A DNA stretch of 64,000 bases from Kushneria phyllosphaerae (GTDB taxonomy: Bacteria > Pseudomonadota > Gammaproteobacteria > Pseudomonadales > Halomonadaceae), in assembly GCF_900312995.1 (NCBI RefSeq), contig NZ_ONZI01000005.1, positions 49,994 through 113,993 on the forward strand, given 5' to 3'. Positions 18,375-28,443 of the stretch are shown here, in pieces; the first letter of the stretch is position 1; each line of letters starts with the position of its first letter. The notes under the pieces are model-generated. The model did not search any database and was not told the DNA's origin. It saw only the letters and a program-made list of their open reading frames with translations. The position numbers were made by a program, and so were the translations under genes.

Positions 18375-18413
18375 GGAAAATGGCCCCGCCTGCAGGTAGA
18401 TTGCAAGGGGGCC
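18375..18413 (-). terminator. Terminator after the formate dehydrogenase operon
   Basis: On the minus strand, GGCCCCCTTGCA and TGCAGGCGGGGCC form a stem with one mismatch region and a short loop, followed by ATTTTCC. It lies about 40 bases after fdsD. Confidence 0.65.
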
Positions 18414-18449
18414 ATCGATAGGTCACTTCAAAAGGGGCTTCGCGCTGGC

Positions 18450-18713
18450 TCAGCCTGCGTCTGAGGTCTCCTCCCAGTCTTTCACCACATCCGACATGGT
18501 CTTCAGTCGTGCCACCGCAAGTCTTGACACGGGATCGAGCTCGCTGCCGTCCTGATCGGCGTAGTCGATGATCTGGCGTTTCATGTCACGGGCCCAGAAT
18601 CTCTTGAGATGACCGGCAATCTGCTCGGCCGCCGCCTCATCACTGTCATGATGACGATTGTTGAGGCTGATCTGATTGACCATCTTGATCAGCGGTACAA
18701 TGGGATCGTTCAT
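18450..18713 (-). CDS. fdsD: Formate dehydrogenase delta subunit FdsD
   Basis: This 87-residue protein fits the FdsD family: IKMVNQISLNN at the start, then EQIAGHLKRFWARDMKRQIIDYAD and LDPVSRLAVARL. FdsD is a small cytosolic subunit needed for full activity of the soluble NAD-dependent molybdenum formate dehydrogenase. Recent structures place it in the complex or treat it as an assembly helper. It starts 40 bases after fdsA. In Cupriavidus the order is fdsGBACD; here fdsC, the sulfur-transfer chaperone of the FdhD family, is missing between A and D. Confidence 0.88.
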   Translation of the reverse strand: MNDPIVPLIKMVNQISLNNRHHDSDEAAAEQIAGHLKRFWARDMKRQIIDYADQDGSELDPVSRLAVARLKTMSDVVKDWEETSDAG

Positions 18714-18753
18714 GTCAACCTCGCAGTCCGAATAGGGTCATGGTCGCCAGCGC

Positions 18754-21699
18754 TCATTTGACCGCCGGTTCCGGTGACTCGGCGTTGGCCAGATAGCCCT
18801 GCTGGCGTTCGTCAAAGCGCTGGAACTGCTGCTGCCAGGACGAGGGCTGCGAGACCTTCTCAACCTGCACGGCCGTCACCTTGTACTCGGGGCAGTTGGT
18901 GGCCCAGTCGGAGTTGTCGGTCGTGATCACGTTGGCACCACTGCCCGGATGGTGGAAGGTGGTGTAGACCACGCCCGGCGCCATGCGATCGCTGACCAGA
19001 CAGCGCAGCACGGTGTTGCCCACGCGGCTGCGGATGCCGAGCCAGTCCCCATCACGCAGGCCGCGATCCTCGGCATCCGCCGGATGGATCTCCAGCACGT
19101 CCTCTGAATGCCAGCTGCTGTTGGCGGTGCGCCGTGTCTGCGCGCCAACATTGTACTGGCTAAGGATGCGCCCGGTGGTCAGCAGCAGCGGATAGCGCGC
19201 ATTGACCCGCTCTTCCGTCGCCACGTATTCGGTGATGGCAAAGCTTCCCTTGCCGATCGGGAAATCCACGCCGTGCATGGTAGGCGTGCCGAGCGGATAG
19301 TCGTCATTGCAGGGCCACTGGATGCTGCCGAGCTGTTCGAGCTTGTCATAGCTTACCCCGGTGAAGGTCGGCGCAAGGCTTGCGATCTCGTCCATGATTT
19401 CAGACGGATGGCTGTAGTTCATGGGATAGCCCAGCGCGTTGGCCAGATCCTGAGTGACTTCCCAGTCTTCCTTGCCGGCCACCGGTGGCATGACGCGGCG
19501 CACGCGGTTGATGCGACGCTCGGCGTTGGTGAAGGTGCCGTTTTTCTCAAGGAAGGTGGCACCCGGCAGCAGCACATGGGCGTATTTGGCCGTTTCGTTG
19601 AGAAAAATATCCTGCACGATCAGGCAATCCAGCGCTGACAGGGCCGATTCGACGTGCTGGGTATTGGGATCGGACTGTGCGATGTCCTCGCCCTGCACGT
19701 AGAGCGCCTTGAAGGTGCCATTGATGGCAGCGTCAAACATGTTGGGGATGCGAAGCCCAGGCTCGTCATCGAGTGTGGCGTTCCAGATGGTTTCAAAGCG
19801 CTGGCGGATCTCCGGGTCTGCCACGTGCTGATAGCCCGGCAGTTCATGCGGGAACGAGCCCATGTCGCAGGAGCCCTGAACGTTGTTCTGTCCGCGCAGC
19901 GGGTTGACCCCAACCCCTTCACGACCAATGTTGCCGGTCGCCATCGCCAGGTTGGCGATCGCCATGACCGTGGTCGAGCCCTGGCTGTGCTCGGTCACGC
20001 CCAGTCCGTAGTAGATCGCACCGTTGCCGGCACTGGCGTAGGTGCGCGCGGCTTCGCGAACGGCCTCGGCAGGGACGCCGGTTTCACCTTCCACGGCTTC
20101 CGGGGCATGACGCGGATCAGCGATGAACGCGCGCCAGCGCTGATAGCCCTCGGTGTCACAGCGCCTAGCGATGAAGTCGGTATCCTCCAGGCCTTCTGTC
20201 ACCACCACATGGCCCAGCGCATTGACCAGCGCCACGTTGGTCCCCGGCTTGAGCGCCAGATGCTGGCTCTGACCGCCGTGAGGCGTTCTCAGCAGATCGA
20301 TCCGGCGCGGGTCGGCCACAATCAGCGTGGCACCCTGACGCAGCCGGCGCTTCATCTGTGAAGCAAACACCGGATGCGCATCGGTGGGGTTGGCACCAAT
20401 GACAAGAATGGTGTCGGCCTTCATGACCGAGTCGAACGTCTGGGTCCCGGCGGACTCACCCAGCGTGGCCTTGAGGCCGTAACCGGTCGGCGAATGGCAG
20501 ACGCGGGCGCAGGTGTCGGTGTTGTTGTTGCCCAGCGCGGCACGGATCAGCTTCTGGACCAGATAGGTCTCTTCATTGGTGCAGCGTGATGACGTGATGC
20601 CGCCAACGCTGTCACGGCCGTACTGTGCCTGAATCTCTCTGAGGCGACGGGCGGCGAAGCTGATGGCCTCCTCCCAGGAGACGGCACGCCAGGGCTGGTC
20701 GATCGAATCGCGAATCATCGGCTCGCGAATCCGGTCTTTATGGGTGGCGTAGCCAAAGGCAAAGCGACCCTTGACGCAGGAGTGGCCGTGGTTCGCATCG
20801 CCGCCCTTGTAGGGGACCATGCGGACCAGCTTGTCGCCCTTCATCTGTGCTTCAAACGAGCAGCCCACGCCGCAGTAGGCACAGGTGGTCACGACGCTGT
20901 GTTCGGGCACGCCTTCCTCGATAACGCTTTTCTCCATCAGCGTCGAGGTGGGGCAGGCCTGCACACAGGCGCCGCAGGAAACGCACTCGGAGTCCATGAA
21001 GGGTTCGTTCTGGCTGGCGGCCACCTTGGAGTCGAAACCGCGACCTTCGATGGTCAGCGCAAAGGTGCCCTGAACCTCACCGCAGGCACGCACGCAGCGT
21101 GAGCAGACGATGCACTTGCTCGGATCAAAGCTGAAATAGGGGTTGGAGTCATCGATCTCGGCATCGAGATGGTTGGCACCATCAAAGCCGTAGCGCACCT
21201 CGCGAAGCCCCACGACACCGGCCATGTCCTGCAGCTCACAGTCGCCATTGGCCGGACAGGTCAGACAGTCCAGCGGATGGTCGGAGATGTAGAGCTCCAT
21301 GATGTTGCGACGCAGCTTCGCGATTTTGGCGTTTTGCGTCGTGACAGACATGCCCTCAACCACCGGCGTGGTACACGAGGCCGGCATGCCGCGCCGGCCT
21401 TCGATTTCCACCGCGCAGAGTCGGCACGAGCCGAACGCTTCGAGATTGTCCGAGGCGCACAGGCGGGGAATGGTAATGCCGGCCAGCGCGGCGGCGCGCA
21501 TGACAGAGGTGCCTTCGGGCACGCGAATGGCGGTGCCGTCGATGGTCAACTCGACCGGCGTTTCGGAGACGCGTGCCGGGGTACCCAGATCGCGGTCGAA
21601 AAACGCCGGATTGAAGGTGTTCTGATAGTCACCGACACCGCCCAGCCCTGCATTGAAGGCGTGTGGGTCGGCCTGTTTGGGATCGAAGTAGTTCAGCAT
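18754..21699 (-). CDS. fdsA: NAD-dependent formate dehydrogenase alpha subunit (molybdenum)
   Basis: This 981-residue catalytic subunit oxidises formate to CO2. The N-terminal part is NuoG-like: a [2Fe-2S] domain (CASDNLEAFGSCRLC), a His-Cys cluster region (CLTCPANGDCELQ) and two ferredoxin-type clusters (CIVCSRCVRAC, CVSCGACVQACP). A Mo-bisPGD catalytic domain begins CAYCGVGCSFE and has the metal-ligating Cys in CARVCHSPTGYGL (the His next to it is conserved). The C-terminal molydopterin-dinucleotide binding domain follows. The ATG overlaps the fdsB stop by seven bases. No membrane segments are present, so the enzyme is soluble and feeds NADH. Confidence 0.95.
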   Translation of the reverse strand: MLNYFDPKQADPHAFNAGLGGVGDYQNTFNPAFFDRDLGTPARVSETPVELTIDGTAIRVPEGTSVMRAAALAGITIPRLCASDNLEAFGSCRLCAVEIEGRRGMPASCTTPVVEGMSVTTQNAKIAKLRRNIMELYISDHPLDCLTCPANGDCELQDMAGVVGLREVRYGFDGANHLDAEIDDSNPYFSFDPSKCIVCSRCVRACGEVQGTFALTIEGRGFDSKVAASQNEPFMDSECVSCGACVQACPTSTLMEKSVIEEGVPEHSVVTTCAYCGVGCSFEAQMKGDKLVRMVPYKGGDANHGHSCVKGRFAFGYATHKDRIREPMIRDSIDQPWRAVSWEEAISFAARRLREIQAQYGRDSVGGITSSRCTNEETYLVQKLIRAALGNNNTDTCARVCHSPTGYGLKATLGESAGTQTFDSVMKADTILVIGANPTDAHPVFASQMKRRLRQGATLIVADPRRIDLLRTPHGGQSQHLALKPGTNVALVNALGHVVVTEGLEDTDFIARRCDTEGYQRWRAFIADPRHAPEAVEGETGVPAEAVREAARTYASAGNGAIYYGLGVTEHSQGSTTVMAIANLAMATGNIGREGVGVNPLRGQNNVQGSCDMGSFPHELPGYQHVADPEIRQRFETIWNATLDDEPGLRIPNMFDAAINGTFKALYVQGEDIAQSDPNTQHVESALSALDCLIVQDIFLNETAKYAHVLLPGATFLEKNGTFTNAERRINRVRRVMPPVAGKEDWEVTQDLANALGYPMNYSHPSEIMDEIASLAPTFTGVSYDKLEQLGSIQWPCNDDYPLGTPTMHGVDFPIGKGSFAITEYVATEERVNARYPLLLTTGRILSQYNVGAQTRRTANSSWHSEDVLEIHPADAEDRGLRDGDWLGIRSRVGNTVLRCLVSDRMAPGVVYTTFHHPGSGANVITTDNSDWATNCPEYKVTAVQVEKVSQPSSWQQQFQRFDERQQGYLANAESPEPAVK

Positions 21700-23261
21700 G
21701 TCGTACCACCCGCCGTAACGGCTTGTCGAGGTGTCAGATCATCGGGAAAGTGCTGCATGACGCTCTGTACCGGGAACGGCGTCATGCCGCCCATGGCGCA
21801 CAGAGAGCCATCGACCATGGTGTCGCAGAGATCGGTGAGCAAAGCGAGGTTTTTATCGAACGACTCGCCGGCGCGGATGCGGTCAATGACCTCCACGCCA
21901 CGCACGGCACCGATTCGGCACGGCGTGCACTTGCCGCAGGACTCCACGCTGCAAAATTCCATGGCAAATCGGGCCTGGTCGCCCATGTCGACGGTGTCAT
22001 CGAACATCACCACGCCGCCATGGCCGACCACGCCCCCAAATGCGGCGAAGCCTTCATAATCGACCGGGTTGTCCCACTGGCTTTCTGGCAGATAGGCACC
22101 CAGCGGGCCACCGACCTGGACGGCCTTGAGCGGGCGACCGCTCAGGGTGCCGCCGCCAAACCCTTCCATCAGCTCGATCAGGCTGGTGCCAAAGGCCAGC
22201 TCGACCAGCCCGCCGCGCTTGACGTTGCCGGCCAGCTGAATGGCCAGCGTCCCGCGCGAGCGACCCAGACCATAGTCGGCATAGGTCTGGCCGCCCTGAT
22301 CCATAATGAAGGGAACTGCCGCCAGCGACAGGACGTTGTTGACCACGGTGGGTCGGCCAAACAGACCCTCGATGGCGGGCAGCGGTGGCTTGGCGCGCAC
22401 CAGTCCACGCTTGCCTTCAAGGCTTTCCAGCAGGGACGTTTCTTCGCCGCAGATATAGGCACCAGCCCCCAGGCGTACTTCCAGGTGAAAGGCGCGGCCG
22501 CTGCCCTGAATGTTATCGCCGAGATAGCCGGCGTTGACGGCGCGCTCGATCGCTTCATCCAGAATGGCATGCGCCAGCGGATATTCGGAGCGCAGGTAGA
22601 TGTAGCCCTGATCGGCGCCTACGGCGAGGCCGGCAATGGTCATGCCCTCGATCAGCATGTAGGGATCACACTCCATCACCAGACGGTCAGCAAAGGTGCC
22701 GGAGTCGCCTTCATCGGCATTGCAGACCACATACTTCTGCCCCGGGGCCTGATCATGGACGGTCTGCCACTTGATGCCGGTGGGGAAGGCTGCGCCGCCA
22801 CGACCGCGCAGGCCGGAGGTCTTGACCTCATCGACCACGGCCTGGCTGTCCAGCGCCAACGTTTTTTTCAGGCCTTCAAAGCCGCGCAGGGCCGTGTAGT
22901 CCTCAAGAGACAAGGGGTCGGTGATGCCGATGCGTGAAAAGGTCAGACGCTGCTGGCGCTTGAGATAGGGGATATCTTCGGTCAGCCCGAGTGCCAGGGG
23001 ATGATCCTGACGGCCTTCAAGCAGCCCCGCATCCAGCAGGGCTTCCACATCACCGGGAGTGACCGGGCCAAACGCCACGCGGCCGTCAGGCGTATCGACT
23101 TCAATCAGTGGTTCCAGATAAAACAGGCCACGGGAGCCGTTGCGCACGATGTTGATCTCGACATCACGGGCCCTTGCGCCGCGCTGGAGACGGGTGGCGA
23201 CCCGGTCGGCACCCAGCGCCAGCGCCGTGGTGTCCCGGGGGACATAAACGGTAATGGCCAT
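21693..23261 (-). CDS. fdsB: NAD-dependent formate dehydrogenase beta subunit (diaphorase)
   Basis: This 522-residue NuoF-like subunit carries FMN, NAD and one [4Fe-4S] cluster and passes electrons from the iron-sulfur chain to NAD+. The thioredoxin-like N-terminal 110 residues resemble NuoE-linked HoxF. FMN/NAD motifs are GLRGRGGAAFPTGIKW and NADEGDSGTFADR. The cluster motif is ESCGKCTPCRIG, with a further Cys near residue 480. ATG 23259-23261 overlaps the fdsG stop by one base (TGATG); a GTG just upstream is less likely. Confidence 0.95.
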   Translation of the reverse strand: MAITVYVPRDTTALALGADRVATRLQRGARARDVEINIVRNGSRGLFYLEPLIEVDTPDGRVAFGPVTPGDVEALLDAGLLEGRQDHPLALGLTEDIPYLKRQQRLTFSRIGITDPLSLEDYTALRGFEGLKKTLALDSQAVVDEVKTSGLRGRGGAAFPTGIKWQTVHDQAPGQKYVVCNADEGDSGTFADRLVMECDPYMLIEGMTIAGLAVGADQGYIYLRSEYPLAHAILDEAIERAVNAGYLGDNIQGSGRAFHLEVRLGAGAYICGEETSLLESLEGKRGLVRAKPPLPAIEGLFGRPTVVNNVLSLAAVPFIMDQGGQTYADYGLGRSRGTLAIQLAGNVKRGGLVELAFGTSLIELMEGFGGGTLSGRPLKAVQVGGPLGAYLPESQWDNPVDYEGFAAFGGVVGHGGVVMFDDTVDMGDQARFAMEFCSVESCGKCTPCRIGAVRGVEVIDRIRAGESFDKNLALLTDLCDTMVDGSLCAMGGMTPFPVQSVMQHFPDDLTPRQAVTAGGTTC

Positions 23262-23767
23262 CACTTCACCTCCACAACGGTTGCCGACAGCTCATCGGTC
23301 AATTCATCAAACTGCTCGGGCGTCATGCGCCCGTAAACGTCGTCATTGACGCGGATGGAAGGACCGCAGGCGCAGTTGCCCAGACAGTAGACCGGCTCGA
23401 GGGTGAACTCATGATCTGGCGTGGTCTGGTGATAATCCACACCCAGCGACGCCTTGGCGTGCGCTTCAAGCTGGCGGCTGCCGACCGACTGACAGGCTTC
23501 GGCGCGACAGATCTGAATGACGCTGCGTCCTGCCGGATGCGTGCGAAAGTGGTGATAAAAGCTGATGATGCCGTGAACTTCGGCGCGGGTATGGCGCAGT
23601 GTCTCGGCAATCATGGGCACCGCCTCGTCAGGAATGAAGCCGAAGCGGTCCTGAATGGCGTGCAGGGTCGGCAGCATGGCGCCCGGTCTCTCGCGATGGG
23701 CGTCAATCACTGCCTGAATTTGCGCCGGCGTCCAGGCGTCGGCGACGGGGGAGGGAATCTGTGACAT
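23261..23767 (-). CDS. fdsG: NAD-dependent formate dehydrogenase gamma subunit
   Basis: This 168-residue NuoE-like subunit has a thioredoxin fold holding one [2Fe-2S] cluster. The four ligands are Cys in QICRAEACQSVG and VYCLGNCACGPS. The N-terminal helical part has LPTLHAIQDRFGFIPDEAVPMIAETL and EVHGIISFYHHF, as in NuoE. It is the first gene of the fdsGBA-D operon, divergent from the regulator gene at 23913, with a 145-base intergenic region that should hold the operon promoter. Confidence 0.95.
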   Translation of the reverse strand: MSQIPSPVADAWTPAQIQAVIDAHRERPGAMLPTLHAIQDRFGFIPDEAVPMIAETLRHTRAEVHGIISFYHHFRTHPAGRSVIQICRAEACQSVGSRQLEAHAKASLGVDYHQTTPDHEFTLEPVYCLGNCACGPSIRVNDDVYGRMTPEQFDELTDELSATVVEVK

Positions 23768-23831
23768 GGCCGGATCTCATCAGGTCGGAGGATTCAAGCG
23801 ACATCGCTCATCCGATCATCTTATAGGAATC

Positions 23832-23843
23832 GTTATTCATAAC
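23832..23843. promoter_or_regulatory. Candidate operator between fdsG and its regulator
   Basis: The dyad GTTAT-TC-ATAAC lies in the middle of the divergent intergenic region, in an AT-rich patch. It could be a site for the ModE/LysR-like regulator, but no consensus is known to me for this protein. Confidence 0.35.
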
Positions 23844-23912
23844 TGCTTTAAGTCAGGGTCACGTTCGCGATCAAATTAGCACTCTCTATACGGCGGCAAA
23901 ATATGAACGAAA

Positions 23913-25004
23913 ATGCTTAGCAAAAAGTTGAATATCGTTCCGGCCTGGCGCTTTTATCGCGAGGATGGCGAGCTGCTCGACCCGGTGCTGTTCGTGCTGC
24001 TGGCCGGGCTGCTCGAGACCGGCAAGCTGACGCACGCCGCCAGCCGGGCCAATGTCTCCTATCGGCATGCCTGGAATCTGCTCAATCGGGCCGAGACCTT
24101 CTTCGGCATGGCGCTGGTGGAGATGCGCCGTGGCCATGGCACGAAGCTGTCGCCGCTGGGAGAAAAGCTTCTATGGGCGGAGCAGCGGGTACGTGCGCGG
24201 CTGGGGCCGCAGATCGACAGCATGGCCTCCGAGCTCAACCACCAGCTGCAGCAGCTGCTGGACGGTGCCCATCCCGTGTTACGTCTGCATGCCAGTCACG
24301 GTTACGCCGTCGCCCTGTTGCCGGATTTTCCGGGGGAGCTGGATTTACGCTATTGCACCTCGATGGAAGCCCTCGAAGCGCTGCGTCGCGATGAGTGTGA
24401 TCTGGCCAGTCTTCATCTGCCGGTGGACCCGCAGCTGGCCGGGCAGGTCATGGCGGTCTATCACCCCTGGCTCTCCGGTCAGAATTTAAGCGTTATCCGC
24501 TTTGTGACCCGGCGACAGGGGCTGATGCTGCGTCATGAGGATCATCATCGAATTCGTACCATGAAAGACCTGGCGCGCGGTGATGTTCGATTTATTCATC
24601 GTAACGAACGCTCCGGGACCCGCATGCTGTTTGATCTGCTGTTGGCAGAGCAGGGTGTCGATGAGGCCGACCTGCCCGATGCGCGGCACGAGGAGTTCAC
24701 GCATACCGCCGTGGCCGCCTACGTGGCGGCGGGCATGGCAGATGCAGGCTTTGGGGTAGAGGCGGCCGCCACACAGTTCGGACTTGATTTCGTTTCTCTG
24801 GCCACCGAGCACTATTTACTGGTCTGTCACACCGAACGGCTGGCTCAGGACAATATGCAGGCGCTGCTGGGCTATATGGCCTCGCGCGGCTTTCTGGCCG
24901 AGCTGGCGGGCCTGAATGGTTACGCGCCGGACCGCTGCGGGGAAGTGATGACCCTTGAGACGCTGCTGGCAGAAAACGCGGCAGGCCCCGGAGCAGCGTG
25001 CTGA
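23913..25004 (+). CDS. LysR/ModE-type HTH regulator with PBP-like sensor domain (formate dehydrogenase regulator)
   Basis: This 363-residue protein has a winged helix at residues about 20-85: LFVLLAGLLETGKLTHAASRANVSYRHAWNLLN and RRGHGTKLSPLGEKLLWAE, the ModE/LysR pattern. From about residue 100 it has a periplasmic-binding-protein-like sensor (LRLHASHGYAVALLP, DLARGDVRFIHRNERSGTRMLFDLLL, YVAAGMADAGFGVEAAA). Such proteins (COG2005 plus COG1910 halves) often sit beside molybdoenzyme operons. Divergence from fdsG suggests it controls the fds genes in response to formate, molybdate or molybdopterin. The ligand is unknown. Confidence 0.85.
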   Translation: MLSKKLNIVPAWRFYREDGELLDPVLFVLLAGLLETGKLTHAASRANVSYRHAWNLLNRAETFFGMALVEMRRGHGTKLSPLGEKLLWAEQRVRARLGPQIDSMASELNHQLQQLLDGAHPVLRLHASHGYAVALLPDFPGELDLRYCTSMEALEALRRDECDLASLHLPVDPQLAGQVMAVYHPWLSGQNLSVIRFVTRRQGLMLRHEDHHRIRTMKDLARGDVRFIHRNERSGTRMLFDLLLAEQGVDEADLPDARHEEFTHTAVAAYVAAGMADAGFGVEAAATQFGLDFVSLATEHYLLVCHTERLAQDNMQALLGYMASRGFLAELAGLNGYAPDRCGEVMTLETLLAENAAGPGAAC

Positions 25005-25036
25005 TGACCGGCAGCGCCCCGGCGGCCCCTGGGTGG

Positions 25037-26011
25037 TCACTTCGCAGGCGGCGGGACGTCAAAACACCCCAGAAGCGAGCGCTGTAACCAGTTCAGGTTA
25101 TCGTCGCTGATCATCAGATAGCGATGTGGCGCGATGTGTGCCAATCCCTCAAAATTGTCCAGCCGCCAGCCTTCGTCACTGGCCAGCCGGGCAATGGTGC
25201 TGCCGGGCACGACGCTGCCCGGTGTGGCATCTGAAAGTCGAGCGCGCCGCAATGAGATGGTCAGGGGCCTGCCGACCTTGAAGTCGCGCTCCAGCAGCAG
25301 GAGGTCATCGCCCAGTGGTGCCATCGCCGTCAGGCCGCTGTTGGCACTGCTGCGCTGCCAGCGCCACTGATGTCCCTTGAGATCAAATAACCGGCTTTCG
25401 TTGGCGGCCATGCCGCGTGAGGCAAATTCGAGCCCGGCAATGATGCCGTACCGAGGGTGGTTGACCAGCGCTTCCAGACTGCCGTTGTCGCGCGCGCCTT
25501 CCAGTGCCGGCGGTCGAATGGCGTCTCCCAGTGGTCGCCCGTCAAGCGTGAAACGCTGTAGTCGATGGTGGCGCTCAAACCCGATCAAAAGCTGCGTCGC
25601 GCCGTTTTCTCCTTTGGTCAGCACCATCGATTCGCTGTCGGCCCAGGGCATTTTGAGCGGCTGACCCTTTTGATCACGAAGCGGTGTCGAGTCCAGCAGT
25701 TCAAGGCGCGTCAGTTGCTGGTGGTCGTCAAAATGGGGGCGAGCGCGGTAGAGCCGGGCGCGGTCGGACAGCAGGTATAACACATGACTGTCGGGGTCGA
25801 ACGCCAGTTCCGACAGTCCCCCGAGGGGTTGTCCATCGGGCATGTGATCCGGCAGTTCCAGCATGCCGCACCACTCAAGGTGCTCGGGGCTTGAGCCGCC
25901 GGGCGGTCCGCCCGGATCGACAACGCCTGCCCGGGTGCAGCCGGACAGCAGGGTCAGCCACAGGGAAAGCACAGTGGTAGCAAAAAAGTGTTGGGTACGT
26001 CTGTCCGCCAT
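25037..26011 (-). CDS. Lipoprotein with esterase-like activity of phytase domain
   Basis: This 324-residue protein has a signal peptide and lipobox LLSGC (Cys24 counted from ATG 26009-26011). The body matches the 'esterase-like activity of phytase' family: GGLSELAFDPDSHVLYLLSDR, WADSESMVLT, IGFERHHRLQRF, NGSLEALVNHPRYGIIAGLE and LDNFEGLAHI, with the acidic residues expected in a beta-propeller. Substrate and role are unknown in most members. The ATG with the best signal peptide was chosen; an upstream in-frame start at 26107 is unlikely. It is divergent from dapB. Confidence 0.75.
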   Translation of the reverse strand: MADRRTQHFFATTVLSLWLTLLSGCTRAGVVDPGGPPGGSSPEHLEWCGMLELPDHMPDGQPLGGLSELAFDPDSHVLYLLSDRARLYRARPHFDDHQQLTRLELLDSTPLRDQKGQPLKMPWADSESMVLTKGENGATQLLIGFERHHRLQRFTLDGRPLGDAIRPPALEGARDNGSLEALVNHPRYGIIAGLEFASRGMAANESRLFDLKGHQWRWQRSSANSGLTAMAPLGDDLLLLERDFKVGRPLTISLRRARLSDATPGSVVPGSTIARLASDEGWRLDNFEGLAHIAPHRYLMISDDNLNWLQRSLLGCFDVPPPAK

Positions 26012-26088
26012 GGGGCCGTCCGGTTGCGGGGTCTGATAGGTTATAGTGGCAGAGATGAGCACGGGCAAATGATGAACATGAGCAATGA

Positions 26089-26934
<846 letters not shown>

Positions 26935-27021
26935 TCATTGTGTGATGGCATGCGGGGGTGAAATCCGATATTATCGGCACAATTTGGCCGGGTCGAACCC
27001 GCAGACCATGGCGATAAAACA

Positions 27022-27061
27022 AAGCGGGATGAAGCCCTTCAGGGTTTCGTCCCGCTTTTTT
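27022..27061 (+). terminator. Terminator after dapB
   Basis: A 16-bp stem AAGCGGGATGAAGCCC/GGGTTTCGTCCCGCTT, with two G-T pairs and a TTCA-type loop, is followed by a T run. Confidence 0.9.
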
Positions 27062-27200
27062 GCAGCCCGGGGGCATGTCTGTTACCAGAACGTGCCGGGA
27101 GGGCATGGTCGACGGGGTCGCCAGACGGCCGGTTTTGCGGTCAGCGTTGTGGCATGTTGCTTTCGCTGACAGTTTCTTTTGCCCTGTGGAGGACGTTGCA

Positions 27201-28355
27201 TTGATCAAACCCGCGATTCTGGCGCTCGAGGATGGCAGCGTATTTCACGGCGTCTCCATCGGCGCCGACGGAGAAACCAGTGGCGAGGTGGTCTTCAATA
27301 CGGCCATGACGGGCTATCAGGAGATCCTGACCGACCCTTCCTATTCTCGCCAGATTGTGACCCTGACCTACCCCCATATCGGCAACACCGGCATCAATGA
27401 AGAGGATGTCGAATCCCACCGCATTCATGCCGCCGGCCTGGTCATTCGTGACCTGCCCCGTCTGGTCAGCAATTTCCGCAGCGTCCGCGCCCTTGATGAG
27501 TATCTGGCTGCCCACGGCATTCTGGGCATTGCCGACATCGACACGCGCCGTCTGACCCGACTTCTGCGTGACAAGGGTGCCCAGAACGGGGCCATTGTGG
27601 CCGGAGTGGATGCCCAGGGCGATGACGCCGTGGCGCGCGCCCTGGCGGCCGCGAAAGCCTTTCCGGGGCTCAAGGGCATGGATCTGGCCCGCGAGGCCGG
27701 TACCCGAGAGATTCATGAGTGGCATGACGGTGAGTGGCAGCTGAGCAAGGGGTACGCCGATTTTCGCCAGCGTGAACGCCCCTGGCACGTGGTGGCCTAT
27801 GACTTTGGCACCAAGCACAACATCTTTCGCATGCTGACCAGCCGGGGCTGCCGCCTGACCGTGGTGCCGCCGCAAACGCCCGCCAGTGAGGTGATGGCGA
27901 TGAATCCGGACGGCGTTTTTCTGGCCAACGGCCCGGGGGATCCAGAGCCCTGTGACTATGCCATCCGGGCCATCCAGGAGATTCTGGCCACCGGCACGCC
28001 GGTCTTTGGCATCTGCCTGGGCCATCAGCTGCTGGCACTGGCCAGCGGGGCAAAAACCATCAAGATGAAACAGGGCCATCACGGCGCCAATCATCCGGTG
28101 CTGGATATTGATCGCGGCCATGTCATGATCACCAGTCAGAACCATGGTTTTGCCGTTGACGAGGCATCACTGCCGGCCAACGTGCGGGCCACGCACCGAT
28201 CGCTGTTTGACCACACCCTGCAGGGCATTGAGCTGACCGATACACCGGCCTTCAGCTTTCAGGGGCACCCGGAAGCCAGTCCCGGGCCACATGATGTTTC
28301 ACCGTTGTTTGATCGCTTTGTGGCCATGATGGAGGGCCGCCGTCAGGCAGCCTGA
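27201..28355 (+). CDS. carA: Carbamoyl-phosphate synthase small (glutaminase) subunit
   Basis: This 384-residue subunit hydrolyses glutamine and channels ammonia to CarB for arginine and pyrimidine synthesis. The N-terminal domain starts [20 protein letters not shown]. The class I amidotransferase domain has [12 protein letters not shown], the nucleophile in [13 protein letters not shown], and the His/Glu pair in [17 protein letters not shown] at 27201 with GTGGAGGA upstream is the start consistent with homologues, and longer frames with ATG at 27060 lack conservation. carB follows after 88 bases. Confidence 0.97.
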   Translation: MIKPAILALEDGSVFHGVSIGADGETSGEVVFNTAMTGYQEILTDPSYSRQIVTLTYPHIGNTGINEEDVESHRIHAAGLVIRDLPRLVSNFRSVRALDEYLAAHGILGIADIDTRRLTRLLRDKGAQNGAIVAGVDAQGDDAVARALAAAKAFPGLKGMDLAREAGTREIHEWHDGEWQLSKGYADFRQRERPWHVVAYDFGTKHNIFRMLTSRGCRLTVVPPQTPASEVMAMNPDGVFLANGPGDPEPCDYAIRAIQEILATGTPVFGICLGHQLLALASGAKTIKMKQGHHGANHPVLDIDRGHVMITSQNHGFAVDEASLPANVRATHRSLFDHTLQGIELTDTPAFSFQGHPEASPGPHDVSPLFDRFVAMMEGRRQAA

Positions 28356-28443
28356 CCCGGTCCCGACGGCGGCGTTTGCCGCCGTCGGGCCGCCATCGCA
28401 TCCGACTTGTTCGCATCCCATTTTTCGACGCAGTGAAATCGTC

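Noticed and set aside
18332..18412. Direct repeat TTGCAAGGGGGC (18332-18343 and 18401-18412)
   Set aside because: Short; the second copy is part of the terminator stem, so no separate function is supported.
21663..22937. Long plus-strand frame opposite fdsB
   Set aside because: Complement of a recognised gene; composition follows the codon pattern of fdsB.
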